Assembly (NCBI GenBank): GCA_023213395.1
Contig: CM041465.1
Location: 199,089,741-199,153,740, forward strand
Direction of reading: 5' to 3'
Length of the DNA: 64,000 bases
DNA from: Cycas panzhihuaensis
Lineage: Eukaryota > Cycadophyta
Shown: positions 39,447 through 51,099 of the stretch, piece by piece
Layout of the letters: every line of letters begins with the position of its first letter
Numbering within the stretch: position 1 is the stretch's first letter
Program-made: the position numbers and the translations under genes
The notes under the pieces: model-generated
What the model saw: the letters and a program-made list of their open reading frames with translations, nothing else
The model's database searches: none
Told to the model about the DNA's origin: nothing

Positions 39447-40703
39447 AGAGTGGGACATAAGAAAAATAGATTTATTTGGAGACTTAAAAATAGACTACAA
39501 AGGATTGTACATAAGAGAGAAATTAATATATTTTTTAGACCTAGAAACTATAGATCATCCATAATCTTGATCATGTGGGGAAGTGTGGATCTCTTTAACT
39601 ATGCTTTTCAAATTAACAATAGATAAAAATTGGGATGACAAAAGGGATCTTTAGACTAATAATAATTAGGATTCTTAGATGCATACAAAAATTTTTATTG
39701 AGGAGTTTATGCTTGAGGATAAGGAATGACTAAAGGGTTGGACTTCATAATGTATCTTAGTTTACTATAATGAAAACATGCATTTAGAATATTATTGTAT
39801 TAAATCATTTAGAGAAAGTTTTCCTTGCAGACATAGTTGGAGATTTCTTCAATAAGGTTTTTCAATAGATTTTATTCCAAAAAATCTTAGGGATAATGAT
39901 GACTACTAAATTGATCATTAGGGGTTTTAGATATTAATCAACTAAGAGGAGATACTAAGATATCTAAAGAAATGTCATGAGTAAAGGGAAAGTTTTGGTA
40001 GTATCACTTATATTATATTAGATCTGGTATTGGAGTGATACCACATCTTAAGAGAAGAAATATAAAATACAATGATGAACTATAAAAATAAAATCAACTT
40101 GTTATATTATAATACAAAATATTCATACATATATAAGATAGCCACATATGGGTGAGATCTTTGAAGATCAATAATGGTGTGCTCTTGGTGGCTTAGCATA
40201 TAAACCGGGATGCTACTTACATATATATTAAGATGAGTGCAATGTAATAATAAGAATAATATTGAGGGTTACAAGAGCATAAAGGGGGGATCTATATAAT
40301 CACTAACAAATTAAACATTAGTCTAAACATTATACATAATATTGCTCTCCCTTAATACTTAATTCATAGTTGTCATATATGTTATCTTTATTGCTTTATT
40401 TTCTTATTATTATAGTTGCTCTAAGTTGCATAGAATCTTTATCAAATTGCTAATGTCTGTATGAATATAACTCCATCTATTGGATCATAGTGGTAGCTAA
40501 CCATTTTGATCACTAGTTCTATAGATAGTCACTTTGGTTATATGATTCAATCAACTCTACCATTAAGACCACTCTAGGAACATGTCATCCTATATGGCCT
40601 ATTAAGTGTGTTAGAAGTATGTAAGAGTAACTAGAAAGAATGTCCCACCTCTTACTAAATTGGACTATAAGGTAGCTTTCTAATGGCTAGAAATACTATG
40701 ATG

Positions 40704-40824
40704 GGTACTATGGCCTTAAATTTTCCACTATGGGCTCTAAATCATGCCTTAATAGGCTACAATCATGCCACTATGGGATTTAACATACCTCTTTAGGCTT
40801 CAACATGCCTCTATGGACTTATAA
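40704..40824. repeat. Degenerate minisatellite, period 20-21 bp
   Basis: About five to six units of the form catgcctctatgggcttaaat, for example catgccttaataggctacaat, catgccactatgggatttaa, catacctctttaggcttcaa and catgcctctatggacttata. Strongly diverged. Confidence 0.7.
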
Positions 40825-41663
40825 ATGAAGACCCTAACAAATAAGTGTTCTTAGTAGCTAAATAAGACTACAAGCATGGGGATTTTATTTATCCCTCAAA
40901 GGCTATAAGGTAGCATAAATCATACATTTGACTTCTATATATTAAATATTTTGAAAAACATATACATATATATCATGCTCATATAAATTGAATCAGTCTC
41001 ATACCAAAAAATGATTAAGCTATAATATTTTCCTCTTATAGTTATTGCTTATAGTTGATCATAACCTATTGTTGTTAAGAAAAGACTCTCCCTTAATGCC
41101 AAACTCTTTAAATTTATCACACATCTTTATCTTTCAACACTTAGCCAATCATATGCAATGTCTTATATTAAATCTTAGATGCCAAATCATATAACATCAT
41201 AATTGATCATCTTACAGGGTGCCAAAAATCACTAAACTTATTTGTTTTAGGCTTAATTTTTAAATGGACTTCTGTGACATAATGCCAAACTTTAGTCATG
41301 TAAGATGCTAAAAGTAAATCATTAAACATGACCTTGAAGGTCTTATATAACATTAAATTCTACATTTATTAAGTACATAAAATTTTGACCTAACTTTAGA
41401 CTATATTTTCACTTACAAGACAAACTCAAACGGTGTCAAATAAGTGATCATTTCAAAGACATGTGAAATACGATTCCAACATAATTGACAGAATCAAAAT
41501 TGAAGTCCATATGAAAAGGATATGATGAAAATAGTACAAATAAGTGTTTAAAAAATAAAAAGGACCTTTGAAAATGTATTTAGCCACTTTGACGTTAGCC
41601 CCATGTCACATAGTTACCTCCATGTTATAGTTTGTTAAGTCTACTAGACTCTAAATAATATTT

Positions 41664-42583
41664 TGAAATTACGTATATAGGGATGGTAACTACACCTAGT
41701 TGGGATTAAGACTATCGATGGAAGGCTCTAGGATAAAGGGATCAAACCAACAAGTGCAAGGAAGCACTGACACAGGGCATTTGTGCATCAAAACATAGGT
41801 TCGGGACCCACGAATGACGTACAACTTCCTCTAGGTAACTTAACTTTTAACTTCGAAGGGGAGCTTAAGTAAGGGACTTTCTTAGTTACTCGAGTAACCT
41901 CAAAACAAGGGTCTTCTCACCCTTGGATGGACAGAAGAGGAAGGCAAGACCCAACGATGAAGCAGATCCTTATGAAAAAAAAGAAACTAAGGGATGTAGA
42001 TAAGATGTGTGTAATTATGATGAAGTAAAAAGGGGGAGATCTTAGGGGATGAGTCCTCTAAGAACTAACCCACCTAAAGGGAGTGTTGGACAGATAAAAA
42101 GTGGTAGCAGAAGGAGTTCCCACCACTCCACATGTGAGGGAGTCTAATATCTATATGCAATAACGGGGCAGAGACTAATTATATGCGTATGAAAATGAAA
42201 GGTATATAAAGCATATATGTGTAAAGAACAATAAATACACTTTTCTCTCATTTTCCCTCAAAGATAAATCCTCATTCTCATTTCGTTTTAAGCAAGGGAA
42301 AGAAGAAGAAAAAAGAGATAAACTAAGATATCACATAAAGTGTACGGCTATACAATTGAACAGAAAGAGAGGAGGAGATATCTCCTAATGAACGTTCTTT
42401 CTTAAAGTGCAAACTAATGTGCAAAGAAATGATGTGAGTTGGTTCCCTTTTACTTTATTCCTTTATGTCTTTTTCATGCAAATATATAAACTAAAAGAAA
42501 TAAGAAAAGACCAACGAAATGAAAGTGACATACCTAGAAGAGCTATGCAGCTGAAATACGATTTTCATCTTATGCTACACTCA
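41664..42583 (-). repeat. Tat-like element 3' LTR
   Basis: The + strand starts TGAAATTACG and ends ACACTCA; on the minus strand it starts TGAGTGTAG and ends TTTCA. 41664-42270 aligns closely with 53486-54092 (ccaacaagtgcaaggaagca, cttcgaaggggagc, gagtgttgga and more). The remaining outer-end part has no counterpart because the 5' copy is truncated. The outer end is fixed by the adjacent polypurine tract. Total about 920 bp. Confidence 0.85.
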
Positions 42584-42603
42584 CTTCTTCTTTTCCCTCT
42601 CCT
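42584..42603 (-). other. Polypurine tract of Tat-like element
   Basis: Twenty consecutive purines on the minus strand (AGGAGAGGGAAAAG...), immediately followed by the TGAGTG start of the 3' LTR. Confidence 0.85.
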
Positions 42604-45216
42604 AACGCATGAGCGGCGTAGGAGTTTCCTTACCTCCCCCAAAATGGAATGAAAAAAGCAAGAAAAATGCAAAGGAAAAAGGAACTATACAAAGGCTAGA
42701 ATAACCAAAGGAAAGAAGGCTAAGAAACACACCTGGATTATTATCGTTTATCCTTCTATGCAAATGGCATAGAAAACTTGTAATCACAAAGTTCCTTTCC
42801 CTTTCCCAAGGGCCTGCTAGGCTACAAAGTAAATATATGCATGTATATATAATAGTAAAATATTGAAGTTAGGGTGTTTTAAGTTAAGTAATCTTCCACC
42901 AAAGTGTAACTCTACATCTCCCAAGAAAACTAACAACACATGATAAGGTATGGGGTAGGTTAGCCTCGAAATGGCTAACCCTCCAATAAGTACACCTCCA
43001 TGCTTCCCTTAGACACAGGAAACAATAGATTAGGACAACTTATTAGCAGTGAATAGTAAAAGAAATAAGCATCACGAGGTTTATGAATGTTACCTATATT
43101 ACAAGTATGCTACATACAGTAAATTACAACGTTGGCTAAGTCGCAACCCAAGATGGATGAGAGATACCATTTGGGGCTAAAAAAGATGACCAAGAGAGCT
43201 GTGCAGGCCTAAAAATAGCATAGTAAGGGTTGCATATGCTGATATCCAGCGCAGGCCAATTCTCAAAGACTCCCTGGTAACATAAGAGAGGCACAAGTAG
43301 AAGAGAGGAAAGAGGGGAAGGGGGGTTGCCCTTGAAGAGTAGGCCTAGTTAGGTATAGAACCCACCTTAGCTCCTTTCTCTCGCTCTTTAGGATCCTCTC
43401 CTATGGCCTCCTTGGAAAAACTAGGAGATGAAAGGGAGATGAAGAGCGTAGAAATATAAGAAATGGAGGAGTACCTCCTATGTAAACTAAAAAAATAAAG
43501 AAAGGAGGGATATGCTCAAAGATCTAACCTTTTACAAGACATTCCAAAGGAAAGACATGGAGCAACAATAAAATAATACCTGCTAGGCTAAGTAGGAGGT
43601 AGGTCTACCACTGAGAATAGCAAGAATTAGTAGATCTGATATGCTTACAAGGGGGTCCTTAGGAGGATGCTACAATTTGGAAACAAACTTATTCAAAGTT
43701 GTAAGAAGGGCATGGAGACCAAACTTGGGCATCAATCCTTCCTTGGAGACATTTGTTGATGAGCCTACTACCATGGATCGAAGCTAAAATGGGCGGATCT
43801 TAGGCTGGAGCATAGGGAACTCAAGTCTTGCAGGGTGTTCCTGTAGAAAACTCCAGTGGAAGAAAGAGAAGAGAAAGTGGAAGAAGAGGAAGAAAATGAG
43901 GTTGTTTTGGGATTTTTAGATAACCTTAGGGTAAATGGATGATTAGGGTTAAGGTAGGGCTCGAGAGGTGTCAAATCCATGTGGCAATTTCATGAAAAAA
44001 GTGAAATTTACTATGGGAGATTTTTTAAAATATGTTATAACAGTTGCCCCGGGGAAAACTTCACGGTACTATAAAGTTTACTGTGGTACCACGATATTTA
44101 TCGTGGTGAGTGACAAAGACCAAAATAGGGAAAAAAGGGCATGCCTGGGAGCCTTAAAAGAGGGTACCCTAGGCCTAAGAGGGGCTGTCCCTCTCTCCAG
44201 ATGGCTGCGGATAGTCAAATAAAGGGGATGAACTAAACCAGATGGGGTACCAAAGTGGCAGGACTCCTAGGAAACTAATAATTGGCATATGGATAAACCA
44301 ATCACACTCAGTGGGGTGCTAAGGGCTGTGATATGGTAAGGGGTGTAATGGATCACATGAGCTGAGTGGTGCTTAGGATAACACAAAGGTGCATAGGAGG
44401 GTTGTGGAGTGCCATGGGGATGTATGTCCCATTGATCGTCATAGGCTGAAAGAGTAACAAGCAGTATGATCAAGCAACAGGTGCAAGGTGATCACTCAAG
44501 TGTGATAGTCAGTCATGCAATGAAACAATGCTTCTATTTACCTTTCTAGAGAAGCTATAAAGGTAAAGGATAGAAGCATACCTGTACTTACCTGAGTTGA
44601 CTTTCCAAGAACCCATTCCTGGGAGCTAGGAAACACTACCCCCTTGGCAGCAGAGCCTCACAGCTTAGAAGCGTAATACGATGACGAATGCTGGCAACAC
44701 AATGTTAGTGGCACATATATATACAAATCATAATAATAGTGTAAACCAAGGGCGACGACGAGTGTCATGGCAGAACATGTGGGTGTAGAGGCAAGGGTTC
44801 ATAGGGGCTGCCTATGTATCGTTGTATAGACAACAGGTAATAATAACGAATAAGAGGGATGCCCCCATCATAAGAAGAAGATGAATAGGTGGTGAAGGCC
44901 ACATATAAGACTTGATAGATTTCATGAACAAGGAGATATGTGAAAACACAAATTAAGGATAATGAGTATTATACGTTGTGGTGTTAAGAGTAGAGTAAAG
45001 AAAATAAACCTAGTGGTTGCCATAGTTTAACCTCATTAGTGGTTAGCTTTCAGAGGTGCAAATAGATCAAAATGTGGAGTGCAAGATGACCCGAGACTTG
45101 GGTGCATGGGTGACCAGACAAGTCTCTCAAGGTGGGTCACTAAGGAGAGGAAGGTGACGCTCAATGACGGGATGAACTAAGCTATCTGCCTTAGCGTTGA
45201 GAGCTTGAGGGATGTG
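42604..45216 (-). other. 3' internal region of Tat-like element, no gene recognised
   Basis: Between RNase H and the PPT, where integrase would be expected. No integrase motif was seen in any minus-strand frame. Part of it (about 44570-45200) is shared with 4530-5600. The minus-strand open stretch 43768-43980 is Ser/Thr-rich and not assignable. Confidence 0.5.
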
Positions 45217-45666
45217 TCAGATGTCAACAGATAAAAAACAAGCCAACAGGGATCTGGCAGTCGAGGTAAGGGCTCTCAGGCATGGGTACCACACCTGGTA
45301 GACCTGGGTGAGATGGGACACCACAATCTGAGAGTTGCAAAGGAGGACGATGGGTCCATGGTAGAAGCAGACTGTATCGGTAAGGGCCTCAATAATAGTT
45401 ATGTACTCAGCTTCGTTATTGGTGGCTTCGGGAAGGAAGATCCTAGAACACATGAGGTCGTGTTCGAAAGGGTCATAGAGAATCCACGTGGTGGTGGAAG
45501 GGCCAGGGTTTCCACAACTTCTGCCATCGGTAAAAATGAGTAAAGCCATAACAAAAGATTGGAGGTCTCGGTAGAAAGGAAAAATGATGATGGGACCGAT
45601 GAGTGGAGAGGACTCAATAATGGGAAACCATCGTAAAAGACCTAAATGGCTATCAATAAAGGTCAC
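45217..45666 (-). pseudogene. Archaeal-type RNase H domain of Tat-like element
   Basis: An unusually long open frame for this region (149 codons). RNase H degrades the RNA strand of RNA-DNA hybrids during reverse transcription; Tat elements carry an extra, archaeal-type copy. Visible: IFTDGRSCGNPGPS (first catalytic Asp; family D-G-x-x-x-GNPGPA), LPEATNNEAEYITIIEAL (catalytic Glu), and LLCNSQIVVSHL, where the third catalytic Asp of the usual xDSQLVV reads Asn. Later acidic residues fall in a broken frame. The related copy at about 5.65-5.95 kb is worse preserved. Probably inactive because of the Asp-to-Asn change. Confidence 0.75.
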
Positions 45667-46111
45667 AAAAGGTAGGAAGACTCAAAGACGAGGCTACCCG
45701 AAGGTGAAGAGGGTCGTCCGGTGGATAGGAAAGTACCAGTGGCGAAAAGGCCTCTATGGGATACCAAAGGTCATTTAAGGAAGCAAAATGCAGTTCCAAA
45801 TGGAGGGGACGCTTCCTTTAGAAGCCGCAGAGGCACAAACGGGCAACAAAAATGGATCTAGGATGGCAAAATGAGTCAAACAAGTATAAACTCAAGTATA
45901 TGTGGAGGTGGCACACAAAACAAGATAGAAGGGGCCTCGCAAGGCCAAGGAAGGGGTACCATAAATGCACCCGACATGTACAAGAAAAAAGAAGGCCACA
46001 AAGGCAAAACGAGAGATGGACCTAGAAGGAAAAGGTGATTAGAGAAGGGAGATGATCTCAAGGGCTGTCGCAGTGAGGGAAACAGGAGAAGTGCCTGTCG
46101 GGGCCCCCACC

Positions 46112-46118
46112 TATATAA
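46112..46118 (+). promoter_or_regulatory. TATA box of the antisense gene
   Basis: TATATAA in a locally GC-rich context (gggcccccacctatataagg). It lies 149 bases before the ATG at 46261, on the strand opposite to the host retroelement. A transcription start near 46145 would be expected. Pattern match only. Confidence 0.5.
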
Positions 46119-46260
46119 GGAAAACTCAACGAAAATGGAATTTATTTTCACGGGCTCACAAACGATTCAGAGACCTTCTCCTTACACAGCAGAGTGTCGC
46201 CCAACTTCAGAGGCATAGAGGGAGAGATTTGACTATTGGATTAGGACATAGAGATAGCCG

Positions 46261-48650
46261 ATGAGACCAAAGAGACGAGATGGCAGTAGCGAGGCCAAAT
46301 CTGGTGAGTGGATCGCCCATACCAAAACCCATTTCATCGTTAAAGTTTGATTTCTTTTAGTGATTTTTGACATAGTTTTGGGCCCTTTATGGGCAAATAA
46401 TGATCTCCTAGAGTTTGAATTAGACCTAGCGAGAGGGGGAACTAGGGCATTAGGAATCCCTGGTCTTGGTGGGCTTAAGTGTGGCCCACTCAGGTAAATT
46501 TTTTTTTTTTAAGGCAGGAAACCCCTAATTTTAGGGGGGTGACATCGACACTGCAGCAAACATCATGGTACCGTGATCTTTGCCATAGGGCTTCTCAGAT
46601 GAGGACAAAATCTTAGCAGGCCCCATGCTAAACTCTGTAGTACCACATAGTTTAGCATGGTACAAAGGCAAACTAACTAAAAAACATAAAAGATGGCCCG
46701 AAGGATAGCTAAATCTTAATCTGGGAGGATTGAGAGGCGATCCTAAAGGCAAGCAAATAGGTTTAGATAGGTTTTAACTATTTTTTTTTGTGTTTTGCAG
46801 GCAGTTATCGCGGTGGACAACTGCAAGAATATAGGAGTGGCTATGCACAGTTTCATTGAGATGATGACTCATGGAGACTGACGAGTGCTAGGGAGATGTG
46901 GCCTATTGAAGGCTATCTAAATGCCACAATACGCATTCAACCAGCACCTTCTAGTGGATACTGTCTCCCACTGGGGTCGACAGAGGCGCATATTCCATCT
47001 CCCCCAAGTGGGAGATGTCACAGTCACACCAGGGAGATAACGACCTATTTAACAGGTCAGGCTTGGTGGGAGAGGAGAGGCATACTAGTGCAGAGTATGA
47101 TCATGTCCAGGATTCCTCATGTCAAGAAATTGATTACACTATACATTCTATTCTGGATATCCCAGAAATAGAATTATAGGGACATACACAACAGATGGAT
47201 GGATACGATGAGGAGATGTGAGGCTGGGGAGAGATTGGACTAGGTCACACTGATAGCAGCGAACTTGGTTGCCCAGCTAGATGTCATCAGGGTAGTTATG
47301 AGAGGAGGACTATCCTACAGCATGCTACTATAGTGTTGGTTCTTTGATCGCTTTAGAGCAGTGGCACCACCAGGAGGGCCCCACCTGATTTTAGCATGGG
47401 CTCCTATGGTACGCAGGTGGTAGACTCAGCTCAAGAGAACTGAAGACTAGGCACATATAAGGCATTCAGTGGAGGCTACATTGCTAAACCTCCTCACCAT
47501 GGTAGACTACACATCAGATCCATATAGAGGGGTGAGGTGGGATAGCAATGATAAGGCATGAGGAGTAGGAGGTGCCCCTAGCAAGGGAGACGATGATGAC
47601 GGAGGTGACAGAGGTAATGGGGCCAGCCCATCAGGAGTAGCAGGTGGAGAGGTGGGTCTATCAGGGACCGCAGGAGGAGAGGTAGGGCTATCAGGAGCCG
47701 TACGAGTAGAGGTGGGTCCGTTAGGGACTACAGGGAGAGGTGGAGCTTCCCAGATACCAGTCCAAAAATTAAGGATAGTAGGGAGAGTCTGGGCAGTGGC
47801 ATCACCAGTAGAGGAGGGTGGAGATGCCCCGACAGGCCAAACAGTTGGAGAGGTGGTACTAAAGGAGAAGGAGATACCAGCAGTGGGTGGAGAACCCAAG
47901 GAGGAGGTGATCGTCTAAGACAGGGAGCTGGCAGTTCCAGCAGGTGAGACACTATATTTTCTTGTCATCTTTCGATCACTAGATATCTAGTTGTGGTGCT
48001 TTATTTAATTTGTTTAGTGTACTTATGGATGTATAAACTGACACATGCCATATTGGATTTTGCAGGAATGGTGGGCATCGGGAGGTTGGTTGAGGTGATA
48101 ATCTAGGAGATGTTTCCCCTGATCTACACAGAGGGATAACCTCCCATCTAGGTAGGGGAAGAGCCACAGTTGGTAGGGGACCACATGGTGGTATTCGCCC
48201 CTTTAGTCAAGGCCAGAGATATGTGGGTGGTAGAGTCCCAAGAGCACGAGGCGTGAATCAGAGAGCTAGAGGTGACCAGAGTGGAGAGAGATTCTTTATG
48301 AGGCTAGGTCTAGGCTCTAAAGGCTTAAGGAGGAGCAAGTGGTGATGAAGAGAGTCACATCAGGATAGTAATACTGGAGGAGCAACTCCAAGGAGTGGAG
48401 GGCGAGATGGATCGTATCTAAGCACGATACAATCAACTAGTGGGTTAGATGATATCAAGGTCATCAAGGAGCAAGACATATACCTGCACGATGATGACAA
48501 CCCCAAGGAAGCCTCGGGATGAGGGTAGTCAGGCAAGGAGCTCACAGAGGTGCAGGAGGAGTCTAGGAGGTATGTGGTCCCCTGGAGAGAGATCACATAG
48601 ACTAGGAGATGAAACCCCAGGATCAGGGCAGTACTAGAGAGTAGGATACT
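46261..48650 (+). pseudogene. Plant-mobile-domain-like gene with introns, antisense in the element
   Basis: Candidate structure: exon 1 46261-46303 (MRPKRRDGSSEAKS), donor CTG|gtgagtgg, a pyrimidine-rich acceptor tttttttttgtgttttgcag at 46781-46800, exon 2 from 46801 starting SYRGGQLQEYRSGYAQFH. Then, in another frame, IFHLPQVGDVTVTPG (about 46993-47036), matching the PMD signature FHLPxGExTxTLxD. A Gly/Val-rich tail with 10-residue repeats follows (47634-47747). A second intron-like segment is cag|gtgaga (47944) to ttttgcag|gaat (48065), then a Glu/Arg-rich coiled-coil-like tail (IRELEVTRVERDSL). PMD proteins occur both as host chromatin-silencing factors (MAIN/MAIL type) and in plant transposons. 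Stops in exon 2 and frame changes indicate decay. Family assignment rests on short motifs. Confidence 0.5.
47634..47747 (+). repeat. 30-bp coding minisatellite in the PMD-like tail
   Basis: Units start at 47634, 47664, 47694 and 47724 with the consensus ggagccgcaggaggagaggt...tatca. In the + frame each unit encodes about ten residues of the form SG-xAGGEVGL. Three full units and a partial fourth. The opposite-strand proline-rich frames at 47507-47952 are its shadow. Confidence 0.75.
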
Positions 48651-48786
48651 ATAGTTTTTTATATGGGAAAGTACCGGACCTCTAGGGAGTCACCATATAT
48701 TGCTACATGAATGTACTCCTCCCTGCAAGGATTCCAGCTTCCCACAAATGATGTACCATACCATTTATATGACATGACACATGACG

Positions 48787-48915
<129 letters not shown>

Positions 48916-49071
48916 GACCATTGGCACCCCATTGATATATGTTGATGTGTATGATGACACGTGATGATAAATGATGTTATATTTTCTTTTATATGTATGT
49001 ATGTATATATGTAAGGGTGCACAGATGCACAAGGAGTTATAAATTATAATGTTTTTTGGTTGATTATTATA

Positions 49072-49640
49072 TAGTTTATGATAGAGGATTGTCTGAGCTA
49101 CACACACTTCCTTCCATGCAGTGCCATATTCCTAGCAGGCGCACACACGATCACCATGAGTATCGATGATAGATGTATATGAGACTAGGAGATAGGGTGG
49201 CATACATGTCCACATAGGAGCATAGCAGGATATATAAAGGAAGCACTAGCAAGAAGGGAGTGACGATACTCCAACATACCATCCTAGTTGGGGAATATAC
49301 CCAGGATCAAGAGCGATAGGGACAATATACCCAATTAGGAAGAGGAGGGCCCCTTAAGGAAAATGGGGACAAGGGGTTCCATGGGAGGAATCCAAAAAGC
49401 AAGAAGGCCACCCTAGCCCTCCATTCCACCTATGACTAAGGGGAATGGGGACATGTCTAGGGTAGTAGTTTAGGCTCATTTTAGAGTGCAAAGAGAGAGA
49501 GAGGTATGCCTAGCCCATGCAGGGGTAAGGGTAGTCACACGTAGGAGTGGAGATAGGTGATGAAGGGTAGGCCTTGTGTGGCTAGGATTATAAGTAAAAT
49601 GGTTTTGGTTGAAACCATATGAGTGTAGTAGGCCTAACAT
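49072..49640. other. Spacer between the antisense gene and protease linker
   Basis: No coding motif seen on either strand. It contains TATATAAA at 49231-49238 on the + strand. By position it holds, or borders, the junction where polymerase sequence is missing. Confidence 0.4.
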
Positions 49641-49649
49641 GTGATGGAT

Positions 49650-51070
49650 CACGTGGCAAGGTCACATCTGAGTAGGACAGACTTTGGTCCTGGGTGATGA
49701 TCTAGAGCATTAAGAATAAGTACCTCTATGAGTGGCCAGTCAGCGCAGATGCCTATATGAAGCCACTTGGGGAGGGTAAGATGGTGAAAGAAGTGGTTGG
49801 TTTGAAACCAATGCCTTAAGAGCCAATGTAGAATGAAGAGGAGTAGGAATATCTGATTGAGATATATCCCTAGGTACACATGAAACCAAGGTGACACACC
49901 GAGGAGGGGACTCATAACCCTCACTATTTGACTTGGAATCACTTATGATGACTAAGTAACTATAACTACTTATACTAATAGGGGCAAACCTGACTAGATT
50001 TGGCTCATGACAAGGCATAGGTTCTGACTGATGAAGGTTGGTCTCCTGAAACAAAGGCCTCTCAGAAGGGGTGGCCTCCTCAAGATCATTATCTTCATCA
50101 TCGAAGATAGCCTGGCAAGCTAGATGAGAAGTGTGAGATGGCATAGGCTCATGAGTGATAACCTTAACTTATCTTTCATGGACAAATTTAAGTTGCCCTT
50201 AATGTGAGGAACAGATTGCTCCCATTTGGTCAAGTCATGGTCAGCCTAGTAAGAGGTTATACTCCACATCGATATCGAGGACAACAACTTCGACAGAAAC
50301 AGTCTTCCCTCCTAAGGTGATGGAAAGGGAGACTACCCCTAAGGGGGACTTCTTAGTCCCATCATACCCTTGGCATTTCTAAGGGACAGACTCAAGAGCT
50401 ACTATGCCTAGCTCCTTAAGCATACGTGTAGGCATCGCATTAACCGATGATCCATTATCTATAATAGTCCTCTTTATGATAAAATCGAGAGTCTCAACGG
50501 AAATGACAAATGGGTAATGCAAAAGCTTCTCCCATTCACTAGGAGATGGGAGATCTCACAGATCGAACAAGATGATAGGCGATCCATGGGAGGTGGCACC
50601 TACCGCATGGATGGAAGCATCTTGTTGGCTAAGAGCTTCAAGAAGAAGAGTGTGTTGCTCAGGATAGCTTCTCAAAACATCCATCAAGGACATCCCCGCG
50701 ACGACGGTGTGGAGCTCATCAACGATAAAGAAAAGCTTCCCCTTCATAATAGGTTGGGGAAGAGCCCTTTAAAAATCTTAATGACCGGGACATGTGGGAA
50801 CAGTATTGGGAAACGCAGGGATTTCTGGAGGAGGGACCTCCAAAAGAGGATCAGCGTGAGGTATGGATGAAGAGGCGTCGTTTGCCTCTTTGATTTCTTG
50901 AGACCAGTTAAGGCATACAATGGGGTAGTCTCGAGCAACTGAATGACCTTCTTTGCCTTATTCTGGTATTGCAAAGGTGAAGGGATATGTCGGTTAGGGG
51001 AACCCGAGGAAGAGGATGAATTGCTCACACCCTTCCCTTTAGCTTATGAAGGGTGAGGGTTTAGAGACCT
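49650..51070 (-). pseudogene. Protease region and linker of Tat-like element
   Basis: Aspartic protease that would mature the gag-pol product. On the minus strand FFIVDELHTVVAGMSLMDVL (about 50735-50675) precedes the active-site text IIDNGSSVNAMP (50438-50466; the family has IDxGSSVNVMP, Asp retained), then KELGI, SITLGGKTVSVEVVVLDI and YNLLLG. It continues into an acidic serine-rich linker (50144-49740: DDEDNDLEEATPSE) that ends in unassignable sequence. The RT expected next is not present. Homologous to the + strand gag-protease remnant at 35.6-36.3 kb. Confidence 0.7.
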
Positions 51071-51099
51071 TCTTCGATTTTGATTATTCTTCTAATGGG

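Larger units (their letters stand above)
37314..41663. other. AT-rich decayed repeat DNA without recognisable gene
   Basis: No protein family motif on either strand. It contains one orphan polypurine-tract/LTR junction (39434-39446) and a degenerate 20-21-bp minisatellite (40704-40824), listed separately. Confidence 0.5.

Noticed and set aside
40018-40046. Possible + strand PBS (tggtattggagt) overlapping a minus-strand one (tggtatcactcc)
   Set aside because: The two overlap as a short palindrome, matches are only 9 of 12, and no LTR end with CA precedes either.
43768-43980. Ser/Thr-rich 70-codon minus-strand frame
   Set aside because: Position suggests retroelement 3' region; the reading has no domain and a simple-sequence serine run.
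45313-45778. + strand open frames over the RNase H region
   Set aside because: They overlap the minus-strand frame that carries clear RNase H motifs.
47507-47952. Proline/serine-rich open frames on the minus strand
   Set aside because: They are the antisense shadow of the 30-bp Gly-rich coding repeat on the + strand, and no domain is recognisable.
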